Shown here piece by piece: positions 34,301 to 46,300 of a stretch of DNA of 64,000 nt; the stretch's first letter is position 1, and each line of letters begins with the position of its first letter. The notes beneath the pieces are model-generated. The model was given only the letters and a program-made list of their open reading frames with translations. It was not told the DNA's origin and made no database searches. The position numbers and the translations under genes are program-made. Source of the DNA: Branchiostoma floridae (taxonomy: Eukaryota > Chordata > Leptocardii > Amphioxiformes > Branchiostomatidae); NCBI RefSeq assembly GCF_000003815.2, contig NC_049982.1, positions 2,909,338-2,973,337 on the forward strand. Reading direction: 5' to 3'.

Positions 34301-37300
34301 CCGTGCACTAGTTAGATGGGTACAGTCATCCATGATTGCCATGGTAGGAATTGTGTGCTTGTCTTATACCCCAGAGGTCCTGGAAATCTTCAAGTCTCTC
34401 AAAGTCTGGGTTCAAATCCACAGTTATGTAACCGATCTTGGTAAGGAACTTAACGCGAGTGCATAGCTTTGGTTAGGCCCGCCCCTCGCATAGGTCTTTT
34501 GTTTGAGTAGAGCCACACCTCGAAGATCCCACCACACTTACCGAAAAGAGTAGGGGTCCTTCCGAGTGTGAGTGGTTCGACCCTACAGTGATATGGCCGC
34601 ACCTGGGGCAATAACTATCGTATTGAGGTCACCTGAGTGGCGCCGAATGGCAGCTCGCTCCAGACCCTTGTGATTTAGCCCCGCTTATTTCAAGCTCCTC
34701 GCAATTCAGTCCCTGGCTGCGCTGAGGGAGTAGTCGGCCCACCCAATAACAATAACAATAGAATAAAAATAATATAGCCCAACTTCTTTCTAGCAGAAAA
34801 AAAAATGACATAGAAACACCATGGAACATTTTTCGACATGTAAACATGCCTCCATTTCCAACCTTTATGAGTCGGTGATGTTTTGTTTTTCTCCTAGGTG
34901 GAGAGGTTGCAAAACTACAAAGTCCGGAGTACTTCAGCCTGGGTTGTTGGAAAGACAGCAGCAATCGAGCCATCGCCACGCTGGAGAAAACAGACGAACG
35001 GCTGGACGGGACTTACACCGCCCGTGCTGACGCCATCGAGAAGTGCTACCAGGTTCTGTGATGTTGGTTTATTCTAGCAGAAGTAACAAAAAGGACCTCC
35101 GTCTGATACAATGTATTTTACAGTGTGTACTGAAAGATGTTACTGCAGTAATGTAACAAATGTAACAAAAAAACCCCTAATTTAAAAAATAGGGAAATTT
35201 AGACATATATAAAAAGAGGGATTTGGGGGCATTTATTGATGGAAAATAATAGTCTGCACTAATCAGTTTATCTCAGAATAAACGAGGAAGAAATACAAAT
35301 CAGTATATAATTAATAGGATACACCTATCATGATCTAAGTGACCATTGAAAACATTTTTATTCCTATAGCTATGCTATGAATCCTTGTCCATATAGAATA
35401 AAAGAAGCGATAGTTTGACATAATAATCTATTAAATTTTCTACCAGAAAGTGTCAAACTGCCTGGGTACCATCCAGATAGCAGTTCGCCCATATGTTCGC
35501 TTCTGCTATCCAGAGAAGCGACAGTCACTGTTCATAGTGTATAATGAATAACAAAGATAGAACTGACCGTATATAGTATATAATGAACGTCGGAGCGAAC
35601 TTCTTTCCGGATGGTACCCAGGCTAGTCAAACAAGGAAGCATTTTGAATCTGTAGATAATTAGTAGAGTCATACGTATCGCATCATGACAAGGAACAGTT
35701 TCAGAGACAAGTTCTACAGTTGATTTCCTTTCACTCTCATTATGTCTGTACCCATACAGGTGGCCAAGTCTCGCGGGTTCTCCGTTTTCGCTGTCCAAAA
35801 TGGCGGCGAATGTTTCGGCTCGGCTACTGCTCTCGGCACCTACAAGAAGTACGGACCTTCGTCATCATGTAAGACCGATGGAGAAGGAGGAGCCTGGGGA
35901 AACGAAGTCTACCTGATAAAAACAGGTGAGAAGAAACATCCTTTTGAGATTAAAAAAATTCACTGTCAAAAATGTCTCTGTATCTAAGTCTATTTTAAAT
36001 TAAAAAAAACAACTCCTACAAAATGAACTTCAGAGAAGATAGACTTCAGCTCTCTAAACATAGCCCCTTCAAATCTTACTGATACAATCTTTATTGAGAC
36101 ACGACAAAAGTACAGCGACTTTCGTAAGATACGATATTCCAGCACTGATTTCTGGTACGGCTGTGCTGCGCATGGCATTTGGAATCAGGTAAAGAGAAAG
36201 CGTAAGCTACAGGCTAGCAGATAAACTTGGGAAGTGCATATTTGTTCTAGCAAGCGTTAAACCAGGGTCCTCGTTACAGTACATAATCATCACTTAAGCC
36301 AGAGCTTCATATTCATGCTAAAAATGAGGTGACTGTTGATTTGTGGATGGTTCATGTCAACATTTCTTAAATTCCGGAAAAGTCGAACTGTAATTTTGAA
36401 CACGAGCATAGGACTTATTAACAATTTTCATTTCTTGACAAAGACTGGAGCTGTTCAGTCGAAAATTTGTCGAAAAGTCAAATTTTCGTGATGGAAATTA
36501 CAGTTCAGCTTTTCCAGAATAACTTCAACCGACACAGATAAAGGTTGATGTTGACATTTCTTGTATTTGTTCCAGGCGCACCCATGGATTTGCCTAAGGG
36601 TACGTCATTTTATATCTTTTGTCTCGATTGTAAATTAACAGTTCCGGTGGTTTATATTGCTGAATGTTCTTTCCATTTACTTGAAAATAAAAATGTTCAC
36701 ACGCATATCAACAAAATGACTTCATCTAAAGCATCCTATCGCTGTTAAATGTTACAAATTTTGTCGTAGGATATGTTCCCAAGCCGTACATCAGTCTTGG
36801 CTGTTGGAGAGACTCGGGAAGTCGCGCCATTCCTACTCTGGAGGGGAAAGACAAACTTTTAGACGGCAGCTACACCACACGTGCCGGCGCCATCGACAAG
36901 TGCTACCAGGTGGCCAAGTCACGTGGCTATCGTATCTTTGCGGTCCAAAATGGCGGCTGGTGTGCCGGATCTGCCGACGCCTACAGAACCTACAAGAAGT
37001 ACGGACCCTACACAACTTGTGGGAAGGACGGAGAAGGGGGAGCCTGGGGAAATGAGGTTTACCTCATCTCAGGTAGATAGCTTTGATTTTCATTTTTATT
37101 TTTGTTTTACCTTTAGCTTGCATGCCAGTTTCTGAGCCTTTCTGTCTCTTTGTTGGCATGAAAGTATGTTTGCTTGAAAATATCATACCATTAAATCATC
37201 TATAAGCTTCATTGCTATAATTTTGTTATTCTGTCTTTCAGATGTTGTCAGGGCAAACAAAGCAGGTGAGTAGGTCAATTGTCAGCTATCGCTGAATCCC

Positions 37301-40300
37301 TCTAACGTAAAATGACATACAACACAACACAACATTATATAGCAGGACATTATACAACAGGACATAATACTAGTATTCAAGTCTATGAATTTAACAGATG
37401 CTGTTTATTTTCAATATGCAAAACAATGTCCGCAAAATAATAATTTAACCACACTATTCTATCTAGTACACTTAAGGACAGCTACCTAATTTTCATCACC
37501 TAGAAAAATGTCAGGAGGAAAATGGGGTGTCCTACCGAGGAACAGTTTCTGTGACCAGATCAGGAAAGACGTGCCAGCACTGGACCAGCCAGACGCCACA
37601 GAAGCACGACAGCACACCTGACAAACACCCGTTATCTGGTCTGGATGGGAACTACTGCCGGAATCCCGTGGGAGCCCGCCAAGGTGTCTGGTGCTACACC
37701 ACGGACCCCAGCACGCCATGGGAGGAGTGTGCCGTGCCAGTCTGCGGTATGATCTTTGTAACCTTAGAAAAAAAAAACGATGTTCATAACTTTCGTGTCA
37801 ATGATCCCCCTTCATTTTTCTTTCACAAATTAAGAATAGCATAGTTAACCTCTGCTCACAGTATTTTGTCTCGTCACTGCAGCTGGTCCGGAGTACATCA
37901 GCCTGGGTTGTTGGAAAGACACCGGCAATCGCGCCATCGCCGAACTGGAGAAAACAGACGAACGGCTGGACGGGACTTACACCGCCCGCGAGAACGCCAT
38001 CGAGAAGTGCTACCAGGTTCGGGAATGTTGGTTTATTCTAGCGGAAGCAAATACGTCTCGTACTGGCACTTTACTGTATGTGTCGGGCAACTGTATCATT
38101 AGAATGAAATGAGGGAAAGCAAAGATCATTTGTGTGTGGTAGGAGACCCCGACGACATTACATGGAGACCATGTTTTAGCCGGCTCCCTAAAAGACCTAA
38201 AAACCAGAAGCAAATTTATTTTATTATTTTTTTGTAAGTACATTGGTTCAAGGTTGATCTAAGGGGAGACCTTGGACAGGGGAAGTCGTTATTTAATGTC
38301 ATATGATAAAGAAACCGTGTCCATGTAGGTTGCCAAGTCTCGCGGGTTCTTCATCTTTGCTGTCCAAAATGGCGGCTGGTGCGCCGGTGCCGGGACTGGT
38401 AGTGCTCTCGTCAACTACCGGAAGTACGGGCCCTCGGCATCATGTAAGAAAGATGGAGAAGGAGGTCCTTGGGCGAACGAAGTCTACCTCATAACAGGTA
38501 AGTTCGATCCATTACACAACATCTGTACATAAGTGCCGTAAAACCTAAAACCTCAGAGATGGCAGACTTCACCCCACTATCAATTACCCATATTGCAAAT
38601 AAAACCATAAGTCCTGACGACAAAAATAGCGGCAGCACAAAGTATCTATCTCTAGACTACATTTCTCTTTGGAAGCAAACAAAAAGACAGGCAAACTCCT
38701 CAATCGAAAAACAGACCAAAGCCAAAGGTATTTTTTCTCCATTTAGTTTATAAGTAATTACTTCACATTGTTACTATGTAAGGAGTATGTGTTGATCACT
38801 GTGGATAATTCTTCTTAACGTTTCTTGCATTTGTTACAGGTGCCACCAAAATAGTGCCTCAAGGTAAGTTATTTGATATTATTTCTCAAAGAAGACGATT
38901 CTACATCAAAATTCTCTGTCGAATCAGTTGTTGAATATTCTTGTGTCTAACATGCAGAATAGGGACTACAATGACTCCACCTCCTCTCATTTCTCAACTG
39001 AACACGTGTTTCCACAGGATTTGTTCCCAAGCCGTACTTCAGTATCGGGTGTTGGAAGGACACCGGAAACCGCGCCATTCCTACTCTGGAGGGGAAAGAC
39101 GCACGATTGGACGGCAGCTATACCGCACGCGCCAACGCCATCGAAAAGTGCTACCAGGTGGCCAAGTCACTTGGCTACCGAGCCTTTGCGGTCCAAAATG
39201 GCGGCTGGTGTGCCGGATCGGCTACAGCCCACAAAACCTACAAGAAGTACGGACCCTATTCCACCTGCCAGCACGACGGGGAAGGGGGACCCTGGGGAAA
39301 TGAGGTTTATCTCATCTCAGGTATTGTGCCTTCTACCGTATTTATTTTCTTTATGGGCATGTTACATTTGATTCACTGACTAGAATGATGTGATGCTTCA
39401 ATTCCGGCAAACTCTCGACAAGAATCTCCTTTATACCGTAATAAAGTTCTAGACAAATAGCTTTAAACGTGTTCTTTTGTCTTTCAGGTATGTTCATCCC
39501 CAACAAAGGAGGTGAGTAGGTCGATCATCAGCTTTCTTTGTTTATTGGAATAATCGTAATTTGCGTGCATCACTTCATAATGTCTTACACGCCTTTCCAT
39601 CATGACAAAACCATTTTCTTCAGTACGTGTTTTACAGAGGTTCCATACGATTTGTACAATTGATGCATATCGGGCCGTGATTTAATGAAAAAAGTAATAG
39701 GACCAAGAAATGAGAATGAACAACTCTCCTACCTCGATTTGCAAAGTGTAATTATCATAACGGTCCTGAACGACATGTACAAGTCTTGGGACTACATAGG
39801 TACATGTAGGTATTGAGTATAGTCACAACTCAGCGTCAGGGTTCCTACGTACTTTCGATACTTCAATTCTGATAATATGAAAGCTATACTATTACTGTAC
39901 TTGGATTATTTTATTGTACTCGATGCGTAAAAAGCTGCATAAGTCCTGAAACTTTTTTTCATTCTTCCTATTGTTAATTTTGACTTGAAAACTATGTCAT
40001 TAGAATATTCCTACTTTTGCCTTTATGCTACATCATCAAACATAATAATTGATTACTTCCTCTCAGACGGAGAAGTTGCAAAGATCCAAGGTCCAAAGTA
40101 CCTCAGGCTGGGTTGTTGGAAAGACAGCAGCAATCGCGCCATCACCACACTGGAGAAAACAGACGAACGGCTGGACGGGTCTTACACCACCCGTGCTGAC
40201 GCCATCGAGAAGTGCTACCAGGTTCGGTGATTCGTGTTATTAATTTTGGCAGAAGAAAAAAAAATGTCGAAACTGACACGTGGTAGTGTTCACTAGCATA

Positions 40301-43300
40301 AAAGCAATGACTTCGTCTAGATAATTAATTTAACATACGTGGAATCGCAATTGCTTTAGAATTAAGTTGATACTCTTAGAATAAAAGGAGGGATAGTTTC
40401 TCATTTATTGATCAATTATAATATGTACTAATACATTTTCCATCAGAAAGTGTCAAGGATGAAAGTATTGCAAATACGTGAATAATCTACTGAGGAATGA
40501 GCGATGTATCTTGATAAACAACAATTTCAAAAACAAGACCTACATTTTTGTGCCTCTCATTAATATGAAAACCCGCCCATACAGGTGGCCAAGTCTCGCG
40601 GGTTCTCCGTTTTCGCGGTCCAAAATGGCGGCGAATGTTTCGGCTCAGCTACTGCTCTCGGCACCTACAAGAAGTACGGACCTTCGTCATCATGTAAGGC
40701 CGATGGAGAAGGAGGAGCCTGGGCGAACGAAGTCTACCTGATGAAAACAGGTGAGAAGAAACATCTTTTTGAGATCACAATAGTTCGCTGACGCTAATGC
40801 CCCTGTATTTCTTTAGGCTTTTAGTGTTTAAACACTAACCCTCTTACAAAATGAACGCCCGAGATGGCAGATTTCAAGCCTTTTTTTTATATTGATTTTG
40901 AACCCTTTCAATCCTTCTGAGAAGTCACATCAGAACTGAGTTTCTAGCACGCCGGTACTGAACGTGGTTTTGGGAAACACACAAAGAGCATGATTGACCC
41001 ACAGACACACCCCGCCAATACATCACTCCTGTTTATAGTTTACACGAGAATTTCATTCCATTTCAAGTTATGTCTTTATCCAGGGACAACGTGACGCCAC
41101 TAGGGCGGTTTTCAATGAATGAAAGACCTTTATTGTACATTTATGCTCAAACAAGCTAAGTACAGATCATAGCGATAAGGCACAATTTCATCTACAGAGA
41201 CTACTACAAGCTGGTATGTACAGGATCAATGAGCCCCTCGATTTAGCGTAGTGCCATGGTTCACTTGACATGAGTATAATGTAGAACAATTGACCAGGAC
41301 GTTTTAATACTTGCTGTACTGAACATACTAAGTACTTAGCAGAGACGTGCATGTATATTACTACGTTACGAAAATTTGTAAATGTTTCTTGTAATCATTT
41401 CCTGATGTTTTCTTTTTGTTCCAGGAGCTCCCATTGCTTTGCCAAAGGGTGAGTAATTTGTCATATTTTGTTTCGTACTACGTTTCTACATTTCCTTCCG
41501 TTTTAATCGCTTAGCCTTCTTGTATCAATGATGGAAAATACCGATGGCTGACCCACATGCTTATGGACAACATGACTCAACCCCAATCGTCATTTAACTG
41601 TTTAACTTCGGACATGTATCCACAGGATATGTTCCCAAGCCATACATCAGTATTGGCTGTTGGAGAGACTCGGGAAGTCGCGCCATTCCTACTCTGGAGG
41701 GGAAAGACAAACTTTTAGACGGCAGCTACACCACACGTGCCGGCGCCATCGACAAGTGCTACCAGGTGGCCAAGTCACGTGGCTATCGTATCTTTGCGGT
41801 CCAAAATGGCGGCTGGTGTGCCGGATCTGCCGACGCCTACAGAACCTACAAGAAGTACGGACCCTACACAACTTGTGGGAAGGACGGAGAAGGGGGAGCC
41901 TGGGGAAATGAGGTTTACCTCATCTCAGGTAGATAGCTTTTGTTTTGTTTTGTTGTTTTTACCTTCAGCTTGCATGCCAGTCTCTGAGCCTTTCTGTCTG
42001 TTTGTTGGATTGGAAGTAAGTTTGCTTGAAAGTGTAATACCATTCACTTATCCATGAGCTTCATCTCTATAATTTTGTTATTCTGTCTTTCAGATGTTGT
42101 CAGGGCAAACAAAGCAGGTGAGTAGGTCACTTGTCAGCTATCGCTGAATCCCTCTAACGTAAGATGGCATAACATAAGACAACACAACATAACATTGCAT
42201 AGCAGGACATAACAAAACAGGCCCCAATATTTGAGTTAGATGGACGTGACACATACTTTTGTTCAATATCTAAAAGCACTGAAACAGTAGAACATTTAAC
42301 CACACTATTCTATCTAGTACACATAAGAACAGCTACCTGATTTTCATCATCTAGAAAAATGCCAGGAGGAAAATGGGGTGTCCTACCGAGGAACAGTTTC
42401 TGTGACCAGATCAGGAAAGACGTGCCAGCACTGGGCCAGCCAGACGCCACAGAAGCACGACAGCACACCTGACAAACATCCGTTATCTGGTCTGGATGGG
42501 AACTACTGCCGGAATCCCGTGGGAGCCCGCCAAGGTGTCTGGTGCTACACCACGGACCCCAGCACGCCATGGGAGGAGTGTGCCGTGCCAGTCTGCGGTA
42601 TGATCTTTGTAACCTTAGAAAAAAAAACGATGTTCATAACTTCGTGTTAATGATCCCCCTTCATTTTTCTTTCACAAATTAAGAATAGCATAGTTAAACT
42701 CTGCTAACAGTATTTTGTCTCGTCACTGCAGCTGGTCCGGAGTACATAAGCCTGGGTTGTTGGAAAGACACCGGCAATCGAGCCATCGCCGAACTGGAGA
42801 AAACAGACGAACGGCTGGACGGGACTTACACCGCCCGCGAGAACGCCATCGAGAAGTGCTACCAGGTTCGGAGATGTTCGCTTATTCTAGCGGAAGCAAA
42901 TACGTGTCGTACTGGCGCTTTACTGTATGTGTCGGGCGACTGTATTATTAGAATGAAATGAGGGAAAGCAAAGATCATTTGTGTGTGGTAGGAGACCCCG
43001 ACGACATTACATGGAGATCGTGTTTTAGCCTGCTCCCTAAAAACCAGAAGGAAATTTTTTTTTGTGTGTGTAAGTACATGTCATCGGTTCAGGGCTGATC
43101 TAAGAGTAGACTTTGGATAGGGGAAGTCGTTATTCAATGGCATATGATAAAGAAAGCGTGTCCATGTAGGTTGCCAAGTCTCGCGGGTTCTTCATCTTTG
43201 CTGTCCAAAATGGCGGCTGGTGCGCCGGCGCAGGGACTGGTAGTGCTCTCGTCAACTATCGGAAGTACGGGCCCTCGGCATCATGTAAGAAAGATGGAGA

Positions 43301-46300
43301 AGGAGGTCCCTGGGCGAATGAAGTCTATCTGATAACAGGTAAGTTCGATCAATTACACAAAATCCGTACAAACGTGCCGTAAAACCTAAAACCTCAGAGA
43401 AGGCAGACTTCACCCCATTATGGCTTACCCATATTGCATTGAAATAAAATCCAGACCACAAAATTAGCGACAGCACAAAGTATCTATGTCTAGACAACAT
43501 TTTTCTTTGGAAGAAAACATCGAAAAACAGACCAACGCCAAAGGTAATATTTCTTTACATTTAGTTTGACTAATAAATTTACGTTGTGACTATATAAGGA
43601 GTATCTCTTGATCACTGTGAATAATTCTTGTTTACGTTTCTTGCATTTGTTACAGGTGCCACCAAAATAGTGCCTCAAGGTAAGTCATTTGATGTTATTT
43701 CTCAAAGAAGACGATTCTACATCAAAATTCTCTGTCGAATCAGTTGTTGAATATTCTTGTGTCTAACATGCAGAATAGGGACTACAATGACTCCACCTCC
43801 TCTCATTTCTCAACACAACACGTTTTTCCCCAGGATTTGTTCCCAAGCCTTACTTCAGCATCGGCTGTTGGAGGGACAATTCAAACCGCGCCATTCCTAC
43901 TCTGGAGGGGAAAGACGCACGTTTGGACGGCAGCTATGCCGCACGTGCCGACGCCATCGAAAAGTGCTACCAGGTGGCCAAGTCGCTTGGCTACCGAGCC
44001 TTTGCGGTCCAACATGGCGGCTGGTGTGCCGGATCGGCTACAGCCCACAAAACCTACAACAAGTACGGCCCCTATTCAACCTGCCAGCACGACGGGGAAG
44101 GCGGACCCTGGGGAAATGAGGTTTATCTCATCTCAGGTATCGTGTCTTCTACCGTGTTTATTTTCTTTACATGCATTTCACGTTTTATTTTATGACGAGA
44201 TTGATATAATACTTTCATTCCTGGTAACGTTCAACAATAATTTCCAATATGAAGTGATAAATGTCTATTATAATAGCTATAACATTGTTCTTGTGTCCTT
44301 CAGGTATGTTCATCCCCAACAAAGGAGGTGAGTATGCCGATCATCAGTCATTTTTATTTATTGAAATTATTGTAATATGCCTGCATCACCTCACACAGAG
44401 TTCCGTCTTGAGAAACCATTTTCTGTCTGTATGTGTTTAAGGAAAGTTCCATACGATTTGCAGAAATTATATATATCGAGCTATGAATGAATTTAAAAAA
44501 ACAAACAATAGAATCATATCATCATCGCGGGCTGCTTGCCCGCGGACCAAGTCCACACTTTCCTTCCAGACTTCTCTATAATAGAACCAAGATATAACAA
44601 CTTTCCTACCCTGATTTGCAAACTGTCATTATTAGAACGGTCCTGAATGACCTGTCCACGTTTTGGGCAAAGGTAGGTAGGTATTGAGTAGTCACAACTC
44701 CACCTCATTGACCCGAGACCCAGACCGAATACTTTCTATACTTCACTTCTGTTCGTTGTAAACATCGGTAAAAATAATATTTGATCAAACGTAATAGTTG
44801 ATTATTTCCTGACAGGTGGAGAGGTTGCAAAGATCCAAGGTCCGAAGTACCTCAGGCTGGGTTGTTGGAAAGACAGCAGCAATCGAGCCATCACCACACT
44901 GGAGAAAACAGACGAACGGCTGGACGGGACTTACACCGCCCGTGCTGACGCCATCGAGAAGTGCTACCAGGTTCTGTGATTTTTGTTATCAATTTTGGCA
45001 GAAAAAAAAATGTCGCCTACTGACACGTTTCAGTGTTTACTGACATGAAAGCACTTGCTACATCTAGTTAATTGATTCCATATACGTGGCAGCATATTTG
45101 CTTTAGAATTAAGTTGGTTCTCATAGAATATGAGGAGGGATAGTTTCGCACTTGTAGATCGATTATGATCTGTACTTATACATTTCCACCAGAATCTGTC
45201 AAGCATGAAAGTAATTCAAATACGTGAATGATTTATAGAGCACTAAGCGATGTATCTTGATAAAGAACAATTTCAAAAACAAGACCTACATTTTTGTGCC
45301 TCTCATTGATATGAAAACATGCCCATACAGGTGGCCAAGTCTCGCGGGTTCCCCGTTTTCGCTGTCCAAAATGGCGGTGAATGTTTCGGCTCGGCTACTG
45401 CTCTCGGCACCTACAAGAAGTACGGACCTTCGTCATCATGTCAGAAAGATGGAGAAGGAGGAGGCTGGGCGAACGAAGTCTACCTGATAAAAACAGGTGA
45501 GATGGAACATCCTTTTGCGATCACAACATTTCGCTGACACTAATGCCTTGTATTTGTTTTTAGACTTTAAGTGTTTTTAACATCCAAATTCTTTTACAAA
45601 ATGAACGTCGGAGGCGGCAGAATTCACCCCTTTATTCAATACATCACTCCTTTAGTTTACATGAGAAGTGTACAAATATGAGTTTTTAGAGTAATGACAG
45701 GGTCCAAGTAGCATGAATATAACGCAGAACGTTTGACCAGAACGTTTTGATACTTGATGTACTAAACATGAATAACAGAGACATGCATGAATACTACTAC
45801 AGTCCGAAAATTTGTTAATTTTTCTTGTCATCATTTCCTGTTCTTTTCTTCTTCCAGGAGCACCCATTGCATTGCCCAAGGGTAAGTGATTTCTCACATT
45901 ATGTTTCATAGACATTTCTACATTTCCTTTCGTTTTAGTCGCTGAGTCGTCTAGTATCTATTTTAAAGAATAACGATGTCTGACCCATATGCTTATGGAC
46001 AACATGACTCAACCTCAATCGTCAATTAACTGTTTAACTTCGGACATGTTTCCACAGGATATGTTCCCAAGCCGTACATCAGTATTGGCTGTTGGAGAGA
46101 CTCGGGAAGTCGCGCCATTCCTACTCTGGAGGGGAAAGACAAACTTTTAGACGGCAGCTACACCACACGCGCCGGCGCCATCGACAAGTGCTACCAGGTG
46201 GCCAAGTCACGTGGCTATCGTATCTTTGCGGTCCAAAATGGCGGCTGGTGCGCCGGATCTGCCGACGCCTACAGAACCTACAAGAAGTACGGACCCTACA

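Larger units (their letters stand above)
37504..42354 (+). repeat. Super-repeat unit 1 (K-S-F-S-F)
   Basis: 4,851 bp from kringle start to next kringle start, holding K1, S4, F4, S5 and F5. Introns as well as exons match units 2 and 3 closely (for example GGTAGGAGACCCCGACGAC after each S4/S6/S8 first exon). This indicates recent tandem segmental duplication by unequal crossing-over. Confidence 0.9.

Noticed and set aside
38559-38753. Possible extra exon ending CCAAAG/GTATTT in the S4-F4 intron (also near 43530 and 49990)
   Set aside because: The donor-like site recurs with the duplication, but no acceptor-bounded phase 1-1 frame is shared by the three copies, and the known exons already join in phase without it.
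39107-39303. Alternate-frame Arg-rich frames over module exons (for example KPRHSYSGGERR)
   Set aside because: They repeat because the exons repeat. The GCWKD frame has conserved cysteines and conserved exon phases, and the others do not.
44514-44708. Minus-strand frame conserved between duplicated introns (also 50964-51158)
   Set aside because: Conservation is explained by the recent segmental duplication, since both copies lie in introns with equally conserved non-coding flanks. The GCGGGC/GCCCGC hairpin beside it is shared for the same reason.
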